Source: Shewanella intestini (GTDB taxonomy: Bacteria; Pseudomonadota; Gammaproteobacteria; Enterobacterales; Shewanellaceae). From it: a DNA stretch of 64,000 nt. The DNA lies in NCBI RefSeq assembly GCF_018221465.1, contig NZ_JAAIKR010000009.1, positions 1 to 64,000 of the forward strand, written 5' to 3'. Positions 48,000 through 56,879 of the stretch are shown here, piece after piece (within the stretch, counting starts at the first letter, position 1; each line of letters opens with the position of its first letter). The translations under genes and the position numbers were made by a program. The notes below the pieces were generated by a model. It made no database searches and was not told where the DNA came from. It worked only from the letters and a program-made list of their open reading frames with translations.

Positions 48000-48509
48000 C
48001 TAAGCTGCAATATTCACGCTATCTTTAAGTGCTTGAAAACGCTCAACCTGTTCACTTAATAACACGCGCTTTTTGTCTCTGCCTAAATACACTTTAAAGA
48101 CCACTTCACCTTGTGCACCAAAGAAGTTAATTGCGTGGCTTTCAGTGCCTCTGAACGGCTTGCTGATCAGGGCAATTGCACTGAGTTCATCGAGCTTTAA
48201 GTGGCCATGTAAGCCTTCACCTTTGGTGATTAAGTTGTAGTAACCATGGGCGTACTTGCCCTTAGGGAAGCTGCCTTTGAATTCAAAAATGCTACCTGAT
48301 GCCGACACAATCGTGGTCATATTGCCCCACTCTGGTAGTGAAGCCAGTAAGTTATCTTTTTCTGTCAGTGGTAATAAAGCCAACTGCTCTGAAGGCAGTG
48401 CTTTAACGACGTCTAACTCTGTGATTGCTAACTCAGCTGCAACTTGTCCAGGCATCGCTGCTGGGTTGTCGGCAAGGTACTGCTTGATTTGTTCTATTGA
48501 TACAGCCAT
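48000..48509 (-). CDS. hutX: HutX/HugX family haem utilisation protein
   Basis: The 169-residue protein matches the HutX family of intracellular haem carriers that pass haem to HutZ. It has an N-terminal helical part (MAVSIEQIKQYLADNPAAMP) and then the conserved GNMTTIVSASGSIFEFKG and SHAINFFGAQGEVVFKVYLG segments. GGAG is present about 6 bp before the ATG. It is transcribed with hutZ and lies downstream of the hugA terminator, which may be read through. Confidence 0.9.
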   Translation of the reverse strand: MAVSIEQIKQYLADNPAAMPGQVAAELAITELDVVKALPSEQLALLPLTEKDNLLASLPEWGNMTTIVSASGSIFEFKGSFPKGKYAHGYYNLITKGEGLHGHLKLDELSAIALISKPFRGTESHAINFFGAQGEVVFKVYLGRDKKRVLLSEQVERFQALKDSVNIAA

Positions 48510-48560
48510 GGAATATCTCCAAATATTTAATCACCCTAATATACACATCTTAAATCTTGA

Positions 48561-48596
48561 AAAAGCCGCTCAAGCTTTTAGCCTTGAGAGGCTTTC
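48561..48596 (-). terminator. Terminator or attenuator between hugA and hutX
   Basis: GCCGCTCAAG pairs with CTTGAGAGGC (one mismatch) with flanking A- and T-runs on the minus strand, about 80-110 bp after the hugA stop. It may lower expression of hutX-hutZ relative to hugA. Confidence 0.75.
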
Positions 48597-48672
48597 CAGA
48601 TAAAGAGCAAGTGTTATCCACACGATTGCGCTCTCACCTTAGTCTCATTAATTCGTTTACTGGGTAAAAGCA

Positions 48673-50709
48673 TTAAAACGAGTAACGCGCTGACAATTTG
48701 AAATTTCTGCCTTGCTCATACAAGGTTTGCCACGCTTGGCGATATTCCTCATCACCGATATTTTCTACTGCAAAATCAACACGCAAGCCTTCAAATGTCC
48801 CCATAGCTGGTTCCCAAGCTACGTACACATCCCACAATTTGTACGAGTCATATTGCTCTAGGTTGTCAGTGGGTAACTCGTCTTGCTCAGCAACATAAGT
48901 AAAACGAGTACCAAACTTCATATCGCCTTCCATAATAGTTTGCGATAAATCTAAGCCCATTTTCTTAGCTGGGATATTAGATAGATACTCATCTGACGTT
49001 TGGTCTTTACCTTCAGTTTGACCATAGTTGAAGGTCAAACGAGTTTGCTTATAACGGTAACGAGTATTGAATTCAAAACCGGTTAATTTAGCTTCGTCTA
49101 CATTGTTCCAAGAGGTCGTTTGCTCAAGTCCTGGAATCCCATAAAATGGGTTAGATACTGACTGCTCGATGAAATCATCAACATCATTTCTAAATGCACT
49201 TAAGGTCACCACTAACTCATCATCGCCCGCTAAATCAGCAAAACGCATGTCGGCTTTGATCTCTTTGTTTTGCGCTTTTTCTGCTTTCAGTTCTGGATTA
49301 ATCTCGAAAGTGTTACATAAGCCATCTGGCAAGAAACCTGGGATAGAAGGAATACAATAATGGGTACCTGTTGAGTACATTTCTTCCATGCTTGGTGCAC
49401 GGAATGCTTCGTCGTAACGTGCACTTAAGGTTAACCAATCCGTGGTTTTCCACACTAGGCCAACAGATGGCGTAAACGCATTGTCGTCAGATGATTGGTT
49501 TAAGTTGTTACTTTCATTTTTGAAGGTGTCATAACGCACTGCAGCATCTAGTGCCAAGGTATCGGTTAGGCTAATATCGGCTTTGGTGAAAGCCCCCCAA
49601 ACCGAAGACTCACCGTCGATATCATCAGGACGTTCACCCGCTTGGCCATTATCGTCACGTACAGTATTAATGGTGTCTTTGTAACCATCAACCCCATATG
49701 TCAGCACAGTATTGCCAAAGGTAGAGCTGTTATTAAGGCTAAAACCTATGGTGTCGTATTCCGTGCTATCAACTTGGTCCTTAGTGACACGATCTTCGTC
49801 GTAATTAGTGCTATTCCAATAAACGGTGGCGTTTAAATCCAACAATGAGTTATCTGTTGGGTTTAAGCTGTAATCTAATGTCACGTTTTGATCTGTCGTA
49901 TTGCGTTGAACTAATGGTACTGAGCTGCCCACGTTAGTCGCTGGATTACTTGGTACTAACTCATCAGTATCTGAAAAACGTGCAGAAAACTGTAGACGCT
50001 GATCATCAGTTGGTTCCCAACCTAATTTAGCTAAACCGCTCGTTGCTTTTGAAGCACTGTTTTCAAGGGTTTGGTCGTTACCAATCTTGATATTGTTGCT
50101 GTCGTGGTAACTACCGCTTAATAACCAATCAATATTGTCAGCTAAACCATATAAAGTACCGCTGGTTTTGATCTTGTCGTCGTTGGTTTCAAAACCTTGT
50201 TTGATGTAGCCACCAAAGGTATCACCTTCATCTAAAAAGTCTTGGGCTGATTTGGTATTTTGTGCAACCACACCACCAATCGCACCACTGCCCCATAAGC
50301 TACTTGCAGGGCCACGCACGACTTCGATTGAGCTGAGTAACTCAGGGTCCATGAAATAGGTACCACGGTGACCAGAATTGGTGTTTTGACGTGCGCCATC
50401 AATAGTTTGTAGTACTCGCGGTCCACTTAGACCACGGATTTCAACACCTTGAGAGGAAGCTCGAGGACCATTAGTCACACTAACGTTAGCTTCGTTTTTC
50501 AGTGCATCAGCCACCGATGAAGGTTGTGACACTTGCATTTTTTCTTCGCTGATCACTGTCACGCTTCGGCTAGTGTCAGATACTTTTTCACTGATACGCG
50601 TTGCGGTAACTAAAACTTCATCAAACTCGGTGACTATTTTGCTTTCTTGTGCATATGCGGTTGTACTGAAAACCATTGCCATTGCGACTACAAGTGGCTT
50701 CTTGGTCAT
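48673..50709 (-). CDS. hugA: TonB-dependent haem/haemoglobin outer-membrane receptor
   Basis: The 678-residue protein has a signal peptide (1-20), a TonB-box-like segment (FDEVLVTATR, about 28-37), a plug domain (about 45-160, LSGPRVLQTIDGARQ) and a 22-strand barrel ending ARYSF. The haem-receptor boxes FRAP (in DEAFRAPSMEEMY) and NPEL (EINPELKAE) are present, with His residues between them (THYC). It imports haem into the periplasm using TonB/ExbBD energy, supplied by the genes on the other side of the shared promoter. A Fur-box-like site lies about 170 bp upstream. GAGGA precedes the ATG. Confidence 0.95.
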   Translation of the reverse strand: MTKKPLVVAMAMVFSTTAYAQESKIVTEFDEVLVTATRISEKVSDTSRSVTVISEEKMQVSQPSSVADALKNEANVSVTNGPRASSQGVEIRGLSGPRVLQTIDGARQNTNSGHRGTYFMDPELLSSIEVVRGPASSLWGSGAIGGVVAQNTKSAQDFLDEGDTFGGYIKQGFETNDDKIKTSGTLYGLADNIDWLLSGSYHDSNNIKIGNDQTLENSASKATSGLAKLGWEPTDDQRLQFSARFSDTDELVPSNPATNVGSSVPLVQRNTTDQNVTLDYSLNPTDNSLLDLNATVYWNSTNYDEDRVTKDQVDSTEYDTIGFSLNNSSTFGNTVLTYGVDGYKDTINTVRDDNGQAGERPDDIDGESSVWGAFTKADISLTDTLALDAAVRYDTFKNESNNLNQSSDDNAFTPSVGLVWKTTDWLTLSARYDEAFRAPSMEEMYSTGTHYCIPSIPGFLPDGLCNTFEINPELKAEKAQNKEIKADMRFADLAGDDELVVTLSAFRNDVDDFIEQSVSNPFYGIPGLEQTTSWNNVDEAKLTGFEFNTRYRYKQTRLTFNYGQTEGKDQTSDEYLSNIPAKKMGLDLSQTIMEGDMKFGTRFTYVAEQDELPTDNLEQYDSYKLWDVYVAWEPAMGTFEGLRVDFAVENIGDEEYRQAWQTLYEQGRNFKLSARYSF

Positions 50710-51062
50710 GATTAAATCCTCAAATTATAAATACAAAATTCGGCTTAGTTCGAGAGAGGTAATGACCACTTTGTGTTAGTGAAAAAACGAATGAATCATT
50801 CAGAAAAACTAATCACAAAGTAAGATTATCGCCTAACTAATTGCCGCACTTTACCTGAGAACAAAATTCATTACAAATGAAAATACTTATCATTTGCAAT
50901 CTCATTACATGTGTTATACATTTATTAGCACCATGTTAATTGCCATTTTTAAGTCATTGTAATTATTAGCTTTGTAAAAATAACGCCATTTCCAGCTAAC
51001 TGATTGCTTTTCTTAAAAATGATCAATATTTAACCGAATGCTGTTATGGAAGAATATGGATT
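50710..51062. promoter_or_regulatory. Divergent promoter region of hugA and the tonB-hmu operon
   Basis: This 353-bp AT-rich region separates hugA from tonB. Besides the Fur-box-like site, no other operator was recognised. Promoters of both directions must lie here. Confidence 0.6.
50878..50892. promoter_or_regulatory. Fur-box-like operator
   Basis: TGAAAAT-A-CTTATCA matches the 7-1-7 Fur consensus TGATAAT-N-ATTATCA at 12 of 14 positions. It lies in the middle of the divergent haem-uptake promoter region. Iron repression of hugA and of tonB-exbBD-hmuTUV is the expected result. Confidence 0.75.
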
Positions 51063-51863
51063 ATGACCCCTAGACGATATTTTGCTTTTGGATGTTTAAC
51101 CGTTTTAATCCAAGGAGGCGTACTCGCCTCTCAAAATACTAAGCCTGACATTCAGCTCGCGGCAGGCTCCGCAATGGGATCAAATCAAGCGGTTAGTGTC
51201 ATGGTGGCAATGCAAGCAAGTGCACAAGCCCAAAGCACTGAGCAAACCATTAAAGAAGTGCTTCCAGAAGTTAAACTAGAGCCGAAGCCAGAAGTTAAAC
51301 CAGAGCCGAAGCCAGAAGTTAAACCAGAGCCGAAGCCAGAAGTTAAACCGGAACCTAAGCCAATACCTGAGAAAGTCGTCAAAACCGATCCTAAAAAGCC
51401 AGCACCCGATAACGTCATCGCAAAAGTTGAAGATGTCATTGAGCAAGACATCGTTGAACTCATACCAACGCCTGTAACTGAGCAACCTCAAACCGAAAAA
51501 TCAGATACCGAACTTGCCAGCACCGATGCAAGTGCAACCCATGAACAGCAACAAGTGGAGGCCCAGCAAGGCATTACTCAACAAACCATCGCGTTACAGA
51601 AACCGACATTTTCAGCGCCGCCATCACAACCTAATTACCCAAGAAAAGCGCGTAAAAGAGGCTTTGAGGGCACAGCGACAGTGGAAGTCATGTTTAATCA
51701 AATGGGTGAGCAACTTTCGCTCACTTTAGTTAATAGTTCAGGTTATAGCCTACTTGATGCAGCTGCGATTGATGCAGTTGAAAAGTGGCAATTTGCCGCA
51801 CCTTCACCGCAAACCGCTTTTGCTTACACAGTAAGAGTCCCAGTGAAGTTTGCGCTAAATTAA
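51063..51863 (+). CDS. tonB: TonB energy transducer
   Basis: The 266-residue protein has an N-terminal membrane anchor (FGCLTVLIQGGVLA, about 9-22). A proline-rich spacer (about 68-120) follows, with repeats PEVKPEPK encoded by four 24-bp tandem units at 51267-51362. The C-terminal TonB domain has YPRKARKRGFEGTATVEVMF and the final VRVPVKFALN. It transfers inner-membrane energy to receptors such as HugA. It opens the operon with exbB and exbD, the usual set for haem uptake. Confidence 0.92.
   Translation: MTPRRYFAFGCLTVLIQGGVLASQNTKPDIQLAAGSAMGSNQAVSVMVAMQASAQAQSTEQTIKEVLPEVKLEPKPEVKPEPKPEVKPEPKPEVKPEPKPIPEKVVKTDPKKPAPDNVIAKVEDVIEQDIVELIPTPVTEQPQTEKSDTELASTDASATHEQQQVEAQQGITQQTIALQKPTFSAPPSQPNYPRKARKRGFEGTATVEVMFNQMGEQLSLTLVNSSGYSLLDAAAIDAVEKWQFAAPSPQTAFAYTVRVPVKFALN
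51267..51362 (+). repeat. 24-bp tandem repeat in tonB
   Basis: Four units, each beginning GAAGTTAAACCAGAGCCGAA (the first and last diverged), encode the spacer repeat EVKPEPKP. Copy number may vary between strains. Confidence 0.9.
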
Positions 51864-51883
51864 TCTGAAGATAGGAAACCAAC

Positions 51884-52654
51884 ATGTCTCAACCATTATA
51901 TTTGCAGCTCTGTGAGCAATTAGGTTACTTAACTTGGCCGCTGCTTATTTGTGCTTTTTTAGCATTACTTATCATTCTTGAACGACTTGCGTTAATGGCC
52001 AATGAGTTATTAAAACGTGACGCTTGGTTAACTGAACTGAGAAAACAAACTCGCAGTGCAACCCCAGAGCAGCGTCAGCAATTAATTACTCAATTAAGCC
52101 AAGGCCACACGATGTTAGCTAAAGGAACAGGCCTGTTGTTATCCCATGGTGATCACCCTAGAGCCATGCGTGAAGAAATTTTAAATTTATGGCTAATCAA
52201 GCAAAAAGAAAAACTGCAATCGGGCTTAAAAGTATTACACATTATTGGTGTCATCACTCCGTTACTGGGCCTATTGGGCACAGTATTAGGGCTGATTGAA
52301 ATGTTCAGCCAGCTAGGCATTTCAGACGGTCCTGTCACGCCATCACAATTGGCAACTGGACTTGGACTAGCAATGAATACTACAGCTGCAGGGCTTATCA
52401 TTGCCGTGCCAGCCATCACCATGTCACATTTGATTGGGTTATGGGCTGAAAAACGCTGCAACAAAATGGCTCATGCGCTCAACCAGCTTAACTTATGGTT
52501 AGAAGGCTTCGACCAAGCATTAAATATTGGTTGTGAAGTCCCTTGCGGCGCAAATGCACCTTGCCTTAAAGCCAGTAATACCCACACAAATCAGCAACAG
52601 ACCTCATCAAATATGCCACCGCCAATGACAGCAACCTTGTCGGAGCCAAACTGA
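51884..52654 (+). CDS. exbB: ExbB biopolymer transport protein (MotA/TolQ/ExbB family)
   Basis: The 256-residue inner-membrane protein has three hydrophobic helices: LICAFLALLIILERLAL near 20, LHIIGVITPLLGLLGTVLGLI and the conserved ALATGLGLAMNTTAAGLIIAVPA-type segment, which form the proton-channel motif of ExbB/TolQ. The C-terminal tail is polar (about 210-256). It assembles with ExbD and energises TonB. The start follows ATAGGAAAC. Its stop overlaps the exbD start by one base (TGATG). Confidence 0.93.
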   Translation: MSQPLYLQLCEQLGYLTWPLLICAFLALLIILERLALMANELLKRDAWLTELRKQTRSATPEQRQQLITQLSQGHTMLAKGTGLLLSHGDHPRAMREEILNLWLIKQKEKLQSGLKVLHIIGVITPLLGLLGTVLGLIEMFSQLGISDGPVTPSQLATGLGLAMNTTAAGLIIAVPAITMSHLIGLWAEKRCNKMAHALNQLNLWLEGFDQALNIGCEVPCGANAPCLKASNTHTNQQQTSSNMPPPMTATLSEPN

Positions 52655-53076
52655 TGATTGGCTCTGAACAAGGCATAGGAACGTCGGCTCAAAGTAGCAT
52701 TGGCATCGATCTTACGCCGCTTATCGACATCATTTTTATCGTATTGGTGTTTCTGCTACTGACAGCCAATACCCAGTTACTGACGCTACCTGTGAATGTC
52801 CCCACTGAAACCAAGTCAGAACTGGTGGGCTTATCTCAGCAAGAACACCTTGCAGTCAACATCATGGATGAAGCACCACATTGGGCACTCGACGGACAAA
52901 CATTTGACCAATTTGATCAGTTTGAAGCCGCCTTTATTCGTGTATTGAATGCTTCACCTGATCTTAATGTGGTGGTTGCTGCAGATAAAAATGCGCCAGT
53001 ACAACCATTGATGACCGTACTGGCTTTATTACAAAGACAGCAAATCAGTAATACCCAAATTTTAATGGAACCCTAA
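52654..53076 (+). CDS. exbD: ExbD biopolymer transport protein
   Basis: The 140-residue protein has an N-terminal membrane helix with the ExbD/TolR hallmark SIGIDLTPLIDIIFIVLVF, including the Asp (LTPLIDI) essential for proton transfer. A periplasmic domain follows, ending NTQILMEP. It overlaps exbB by one base, as in canonical operons, and completes the ExbBD motor for TonB. Confidence 0.93.
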   Translation: MIGSEQGIGTSAQSSIGIDLTPLIDIIFIVLVFLLLTANTQLLTLPVNVPTETKSELVGLSQQEHLAVNIMDEAPHWALDGQTFDQFDQFEAAFIRVLNASPDLNVVVAADKNAPVQPLMTVLALLQRQQISNTQILMEP

Positions 53077-53179
53077 TGACTGCACTTCTAATTACTGACA
53101 ATCGACTCACAGTAAAAGAAACACAGAAGGTTTCCACAGGAATTTTGAGCCTTTATCAAATTTATTAGGAGTTTTAATT

Positions 53180-54070
53180 ATGCTCAAGCAACAAACACGT
53201 CAATCTAAAACCTTTTTTTTCGCCAGCTTAATGGCACTTTCTGGGGCTATTTTTAGCTCAGCAACCATGGCTGAACAGCGCGTTGTCAGTGCCGGTGCTG
53301 GTATCACTGAATTAGTGATTGCCTTAGAGGGGAGTAACGAGTTAGTTGGTGTCGATTCTACTAGCCAAGTCCCTGAAGAACTCACCTCGATTGCAAAACT
53401 TGGCTACCATAGAATGCTGTCGGCAGAGGGTATTTTAGCGTTATCACCAACGTTATTATTGGGCTCTGATGCTATGGGACCTAAAAATACCTTAGCGGTT
53501 TTAGCTGGCGCCAATGTTGAAGTGGTATCGCTACCTAATGCCAATACTAAAGAACAACTCCTGCAAAATGTTGAAAAAATGGGGCAGCTGCTGGAAAGAG
53601 AAGCTCAAGCAAGTGCACTCACAGAGCAAATTCAACAGTCTTTTGCAGAAATTGATGCTAAAAAACACACCATCGCCAAACAAGGTGATGCCCCTAAAGT
53701 CCTTTTCCTACTGCTACAACCTGACCGTCCAGCACGTGTTGGCGGCGACGACACTGCTGCAGATATCGTTATTAACCTTGCTGGCGGCAATAATATAGCA
53801 GGTTTCTCAGGTTATAAGAGCGTTTCTCAAGAAGGTATTTTAGCCCTGCAACCTGATGTCATTCTGATTTCAAACCGCAGTGAAGAAGTGGCAGAAGATC
53901 CTGCAAAAACGCTATTAGCCCAAATGCCATTACTTGCTCATACCCCTGCAGGCGAACATAAGCTGATTAAAAACTTGTCAGCGAAAGCTTTGCTCGGCGG
54001 ATTAGGGATCAGTGCACTCGAAGCTGCCGACCAGCTTGCCAGTGACTTTATTGAGATCCAACAGCGCTAA
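53180..54070 (+). CDS. hmuT: Haem ABC transporter periplasmic binding protein
   Basis: The 296-residue protein has a signal peptide (1-31, ending TMA) and a cluster A-2 periplasmic binding fold (RVVSAGAGITELVIAL near 33-48, GVDSTSQVPEEL, then a long connecting helix). It fits HmuT, which receives haem from the outer-membrane receptor and delivers it to HmuUV. AGGAG precedes the ATG. Genes for the permease and ATPase follow. Confidence 0.92.
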   Translation: MLKQQTRQSKTFFFASLMALSGAIFSSATMAEQRVVSAGAGITELVIALEGSNELVGVDSTSQVPEELTSIAKLGYHRMLSAEGILALSPTLLLGSDAMGPKNTLAVLAGANVEVVSLPNANTKEQLLQNVEKMGQLLEREAQASALTEQIQQSFAEIDAKKHTIAKQGDAPKVLFLLLQPDRPARVGGDDTAADIVINLAGGNNIAGFSGYKSVSQEGILALQPDVILISNRSEEVAEDPAKTLLAQMPLLAHTPAGEHKLIKNLSAKALLGGLGISALEAADQLASDFIEIQQR

Positions 54071-54129
54071 GTTTGTTGAACGGCTATAGCAAATATTAAA
54101 CGTGCTGCATTAACGCACGAGGAACAATC

Positions 54130-55146
54130 ATGGAAAATCAACGTTGGCTTTGGCCCTGTTTACTCACCACTTTGGTGATAACAAGCCTGTTGTCTGTCAG
54201 CATCGGACCATTACAAATTAGCCCTTCCACCAGCTTCAATGCCATGGTGAATTGGGCAACTGGACATCAATTAGCTGCGATTGCTCCTCATGAGCAACTG
54301 GTGATTAATAACGTCCGTTTACCCCGAACTCTTTTAGCTCTAGCTGTGGGCGCAACATTAGCTCAGTGTGGCGCTGTCATGCAGGGGTTATTTCGCAATC
54401 CACTGGCGGATCCTGGCATTATTGGAGTGTCCTCAGGAGCAGCACTTGGTGCAGCAATTTGTATTGTGTTATTCCCCCAAGGTAGTGAATACCTTGTGGC
54501 TTTTAGCGCCTTTTTCGCTGGGCTTATCACCACCTTGATTGTGTACCGTTTAGCATCGAGCCCAAGCGGTACCTCTGTTGTGCTATTGCTGCTTTCAGGT
54601 GTTGCCGTAGCCGCACTTGCAGGTGCGGGTATTGGGGTGCTGACCTATATGGCCAACGATATGGCATTACGTGACTTAACCTTATGGCAAATGGGCTCGG
54701 TCGCGGGAGCACAATGGCATTATGTTGTACTGAGCTTAATCGCCCTAGCCTTAATCAGTTGGCAATTTAATAAAAGCGCTAAGGCATTAAATGCATTACT
54801 GCTAGGCGAAGCAGAAGCAAGGCACCTTGGCCTTGATGTTGATAAGCTCAAACTCAAGTTAATTATTTTGTGTGCTATTGGCGTCGGTATTGCTGTTGCT
54901 GCTACTGGGATTATTGGCTTTATCGGTCTTGTTGTACCGCATTTAGTGAGAATGATGATAGGGCCAGATCACCGCTTTTTATTGCCTTTAAGCGCGATGT
55001 TAGGTGCTGCAATATTGGTGGTTGCTGACATTGGCGCACGCTCTATTGTTGCACCATCTGAGCTCCCCGTTGGCCTTGTCACGGCACTGTTAGGTGCGCC
55101 TTTCTTTATTATTCTATTACTCAAACAGCGCAATAAGTTGGTGTAA
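54130..55146 (+). CDS. hmuU: Haem ABC transporter permease (FecCD family)
   Basis: The 338-residue protein has about ten membrane helices and FecCD/BtuC landmarks: [39 protein letters not shown] and [19 protein letters not shown], the last containing the coupling segment for the ATPase. It forms the haem channel of HmuTUV. A Shine-Dalgarno (GAGGAAC) is 7 bp upstream. The stop codon is followed directly by the hmuV start. Confidence 0.94.
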   Translation: MENQRWLWPCLLTTLVITSLLSVSIGPLQISPSTSFNAMVNWATGHQLAAIAPHEQLVINNVRLPRTLLALAVGATLAQCGAVMQGLFRNPLADPGIIGVSSGAALGAAICIVLFPQGSEYLVAFSAFFAGLITTLIVYRLASSPSGTSVVLLLLSGVAVAALAGAGIGVLTYMANDMALRDLTLWQMGSVAGAQWHYVVLSLIALALISWQFNKSAKALNALLLGEAEARHLGLDVDKLKLKLIILCAIGVGIAVAATGIIGFIGLVVPHLVRMMIGPDHRFLLPLSAMLGAAILVVADIGARSIVAPSELPVGLVTALLGAPFFIILLLKQRNKLV

Positions 55147-55147
55147 T

Positions 55148-56077
55148 ATGATGAGAAATCTAGAATTAAAATCCATGCTTAAAACACATAAATCTGCGCC
55201 TGCATTATCAGAATTAGCATTGGCTGGCGCTGATACCAACAACACGCCATTGACTCAACATAAGTCAAAGCCCGATGCATTCAGTCACTCTGCAGTGCAA
55301 GCCTCACAATCGGTTATCAATATCAGAGATTTATCTGTTCATATTGGCAAAAAAGCCGTGTTAACAGATATCAATCTAGAGATTATGCCCGGCCAAGTGA
55401 CGGCGCTGCTTGGCCCTAATGGTGCGGGTAAATCCACGCTGTTAAAAAGCCTTTGCCAAGAAGTAGCATTAACCTCTGGTGAGATCACTTTACAAAACAA
55501 ACCACTCGCCAAGTGGGATCGTGCTGAACTAGCGAAATCCCTTGCTGTTTTGCCACAACATGCGTCACTCACGTTTCCATTTAACGTCCACGAAGTGGTG
55601 CAGATGGGGTTATACCCATTAACCCTTAATCAGCAGCAAGGTGCTGATTTGGTGGATAAACAATTAGAACAAGTGGCACTGTCTGCATTGAAATATCGCA
55701 GCTATCCAACGCTTTCAGGTGGTGAAAAACAACGTGTGCAATTAGCGCGAGTGTTAACCCAACTTGCTCAGGCACCAAGTCAGCCAATTTTGTTTCTTGA
55801 TGAGCCCACATCCGCATTGGATTTAGCTCAACAGCATCGCGTCCTAGAACTCGCTCAAAGCTTGGCTCGTGAGCAAAACTATTGCGTTATTGTGGTATTA
55901 CATGACCTCAATCAAGCTTGCCGTTATGCCGACAGATTAGTGGTACTTGAACAAGGAGAAGTGGTCAGTGATGGCGCACCTTATGAAGCGCTAAGTGCTG
56001 AAGTGATCGAGAAAGTTTGGCACTACAAGCCCACCTTAGTTATCGACCCTAAAAGCAACCTCCCACTTATTTTTTAA
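55148..56077 (+). CDS. hmuV: Haem ABC transporter ATP-binding protein
   Basis: The 309-residue ATPase starts at ATG 55148, one base after the hmuU stop. Motifs: Walker A GPNGAGKS (about 97-104), signature [16 protein letters not shown], Walker [13 protein letters not shown], and the H-loop VLHDLNQA. It powers haem import through HmuU. Compared with usual HmuV proteins (about 255-270 residues) it has an extra N-terminal stretch of about 55 polar residues before [14 protein letters not shown] later ATG (55175) is possible. Confidence 0.92.
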   Translation: MMRNLELKSMLKTHKSAPALSELALAGADTNNTPLTQHKSKPDAFSHSAVQASQSVINIRDLSVHIGKKAVLTDINLEIMPGQVTALLGPNGAGKSTLLKSLCQEVALTSGEITLQNKPLAKWDRAELAKSLAVLPQHASLTFPFNVHEVVQMGLYPLTLNQQQGADLVDKQLEQVALSALKYRSYPTLSGGEKQRVQLARVLTQLAQAPSQPILFLDEPTSALDLAQQHRVLELAQSLAREQNYCVIVVLHDLNQACRYADRLVVLEQGEVVSDGAPYEALSAEVIEKVWHYKPTLVIDPKSNLPLIF

Positions 56078-56103
56078 TATACAGAACTTCAAATATCGCG
56101 CAG

Positions 56104-56125
56104 CCTCCTAGCCATTGCTAGGAGG
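56104..56125 (+). terminator. Probable terminator of the tonB-hmu operon
   Basis: A perfect 9-bp stem CCTCCTAGC/GCTAGGAGG with a CATT loop lies 27-48 bp after the hmuV stop; only a short T-stretch follows 10 bp later, so it may be weak. Confidence 0.6.
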
Positions 56126-56145
56126 TCACTGCCATTTTTACTTTA

Positions 56146-56305
56146 ATACCAATCACGATAAGTAAGAGTTCAGAAATAGTGTAGGCAAAGACTTGAGAAC
56201 AAGGCAGATTTTTTATAAGTAGTTATTCTACAGCCAAAAAATCTAACACCGTTATCGCGTGTTTTCACAAGCTAGGGTGAACAGTTATTCATTACAATTG
56301 GTATA
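56146..56305. mobile_element. MITE-like palindromic repeat element
   Basis: The element is bounded by ATACCAAT (56146-56153) and ATTGGTAT (56297-56304) and is about 160 bp. It has no coding capacity and contains internal short complements. It looks like one of the repeated palindromic elements found in Shewanella and other marine gammaproteobacteria; this identification is from memory. It sits between the hmu operon and the ABC exporter fragment. Confidence 0.6.
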
Positions 56306-56327
56306 AAACCTTGTTAAGGACGCAACG

Positions 56328-56558
56328 TTGCAACAACCTCATCCACAGCTTAATTGGGCTTGGTTAAAACAAAAGATTATTGCTCATAAACGGCAACTCT
56401 TTCAGGCAAATACGATAGCAGTTGCCGCCACGTTATTAAGCTTACCTATCCCAATGCTAATGCCATTTCTAGTAGACAAAGTGTTGCTAGAAAAACCTAG
56501 TTGGCTATTAAACACCTTAATGGGAAAGATTATCTCGCTGCCATTGGCGCCAAGATGA
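56328..56558 (+). pseudogene. 5' fragment of an ABC exporter (fused membrane/ATPase) gene
   Basis: The frame starts at TTG with AAGGA 7 bp upstream and encodes an N-terminal amphipathic part plus one helix, IPMLMPFLVDKVLLEKPSWL. This resembles the first transmembrane helix of ABC transporters with fused permease and ATPase domains (about 580-600 residues). It then runs into a different sequence and stops after 76 residues. The remaining transmembrane helices and the ATPase domain are absent, so the gene is truncated. Confidence 0.6.
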
Positions 56559-56879
56559 CCGTGAGTGCGTTGTGTAAAACTCACTCACTAAAAGTGGTAT
56601 CGAGATTTTGCCTTTTGCTGCTGGCGGCGTTGGCATTCATATACCCTTTGCGGTTGCACTTCCTTTCGCCACTTTCTCGTTGACACTTTTACCATTGAGG
56701 AATCAAAATCTTACAAAAGTCATCGACATGACAATACAAGTCTACTAGTTTATGCATACTTGGTTCCATTGCGATTGTTCTGTCTTGGGCGAAAAATCTG
56801 ATCGCAGAACCCGCTTTTAGTTCCCTTATTTTTTATCCCAAGTTCAAGTTTAATCGCTTAACTATTATGGCAATTTATT
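56520..56879 (+). other. Decayed coding DNA between the exporter fragment and asnC
   Basis: Short hydrophobic segments read in different frames: VVSRFCLLLLAALAFIYPL near 56600, GIEILPFAAGGVGIHIPFAV near 56600-56670, and SIAIVLSWAKNLIAEPAFSS near 56765-56830. They look like remains of one or more membrane-protein genes broken by frameshifts. None can be assigned to a family. The asnC promoter must also lie here. Confidence 0.4.

Noticed and set aside
51267-51362. CRISPR-like regular repeats
   Set aside because: The units are directly adjacent without spacers and encode the TonB proline-rich region in frame.
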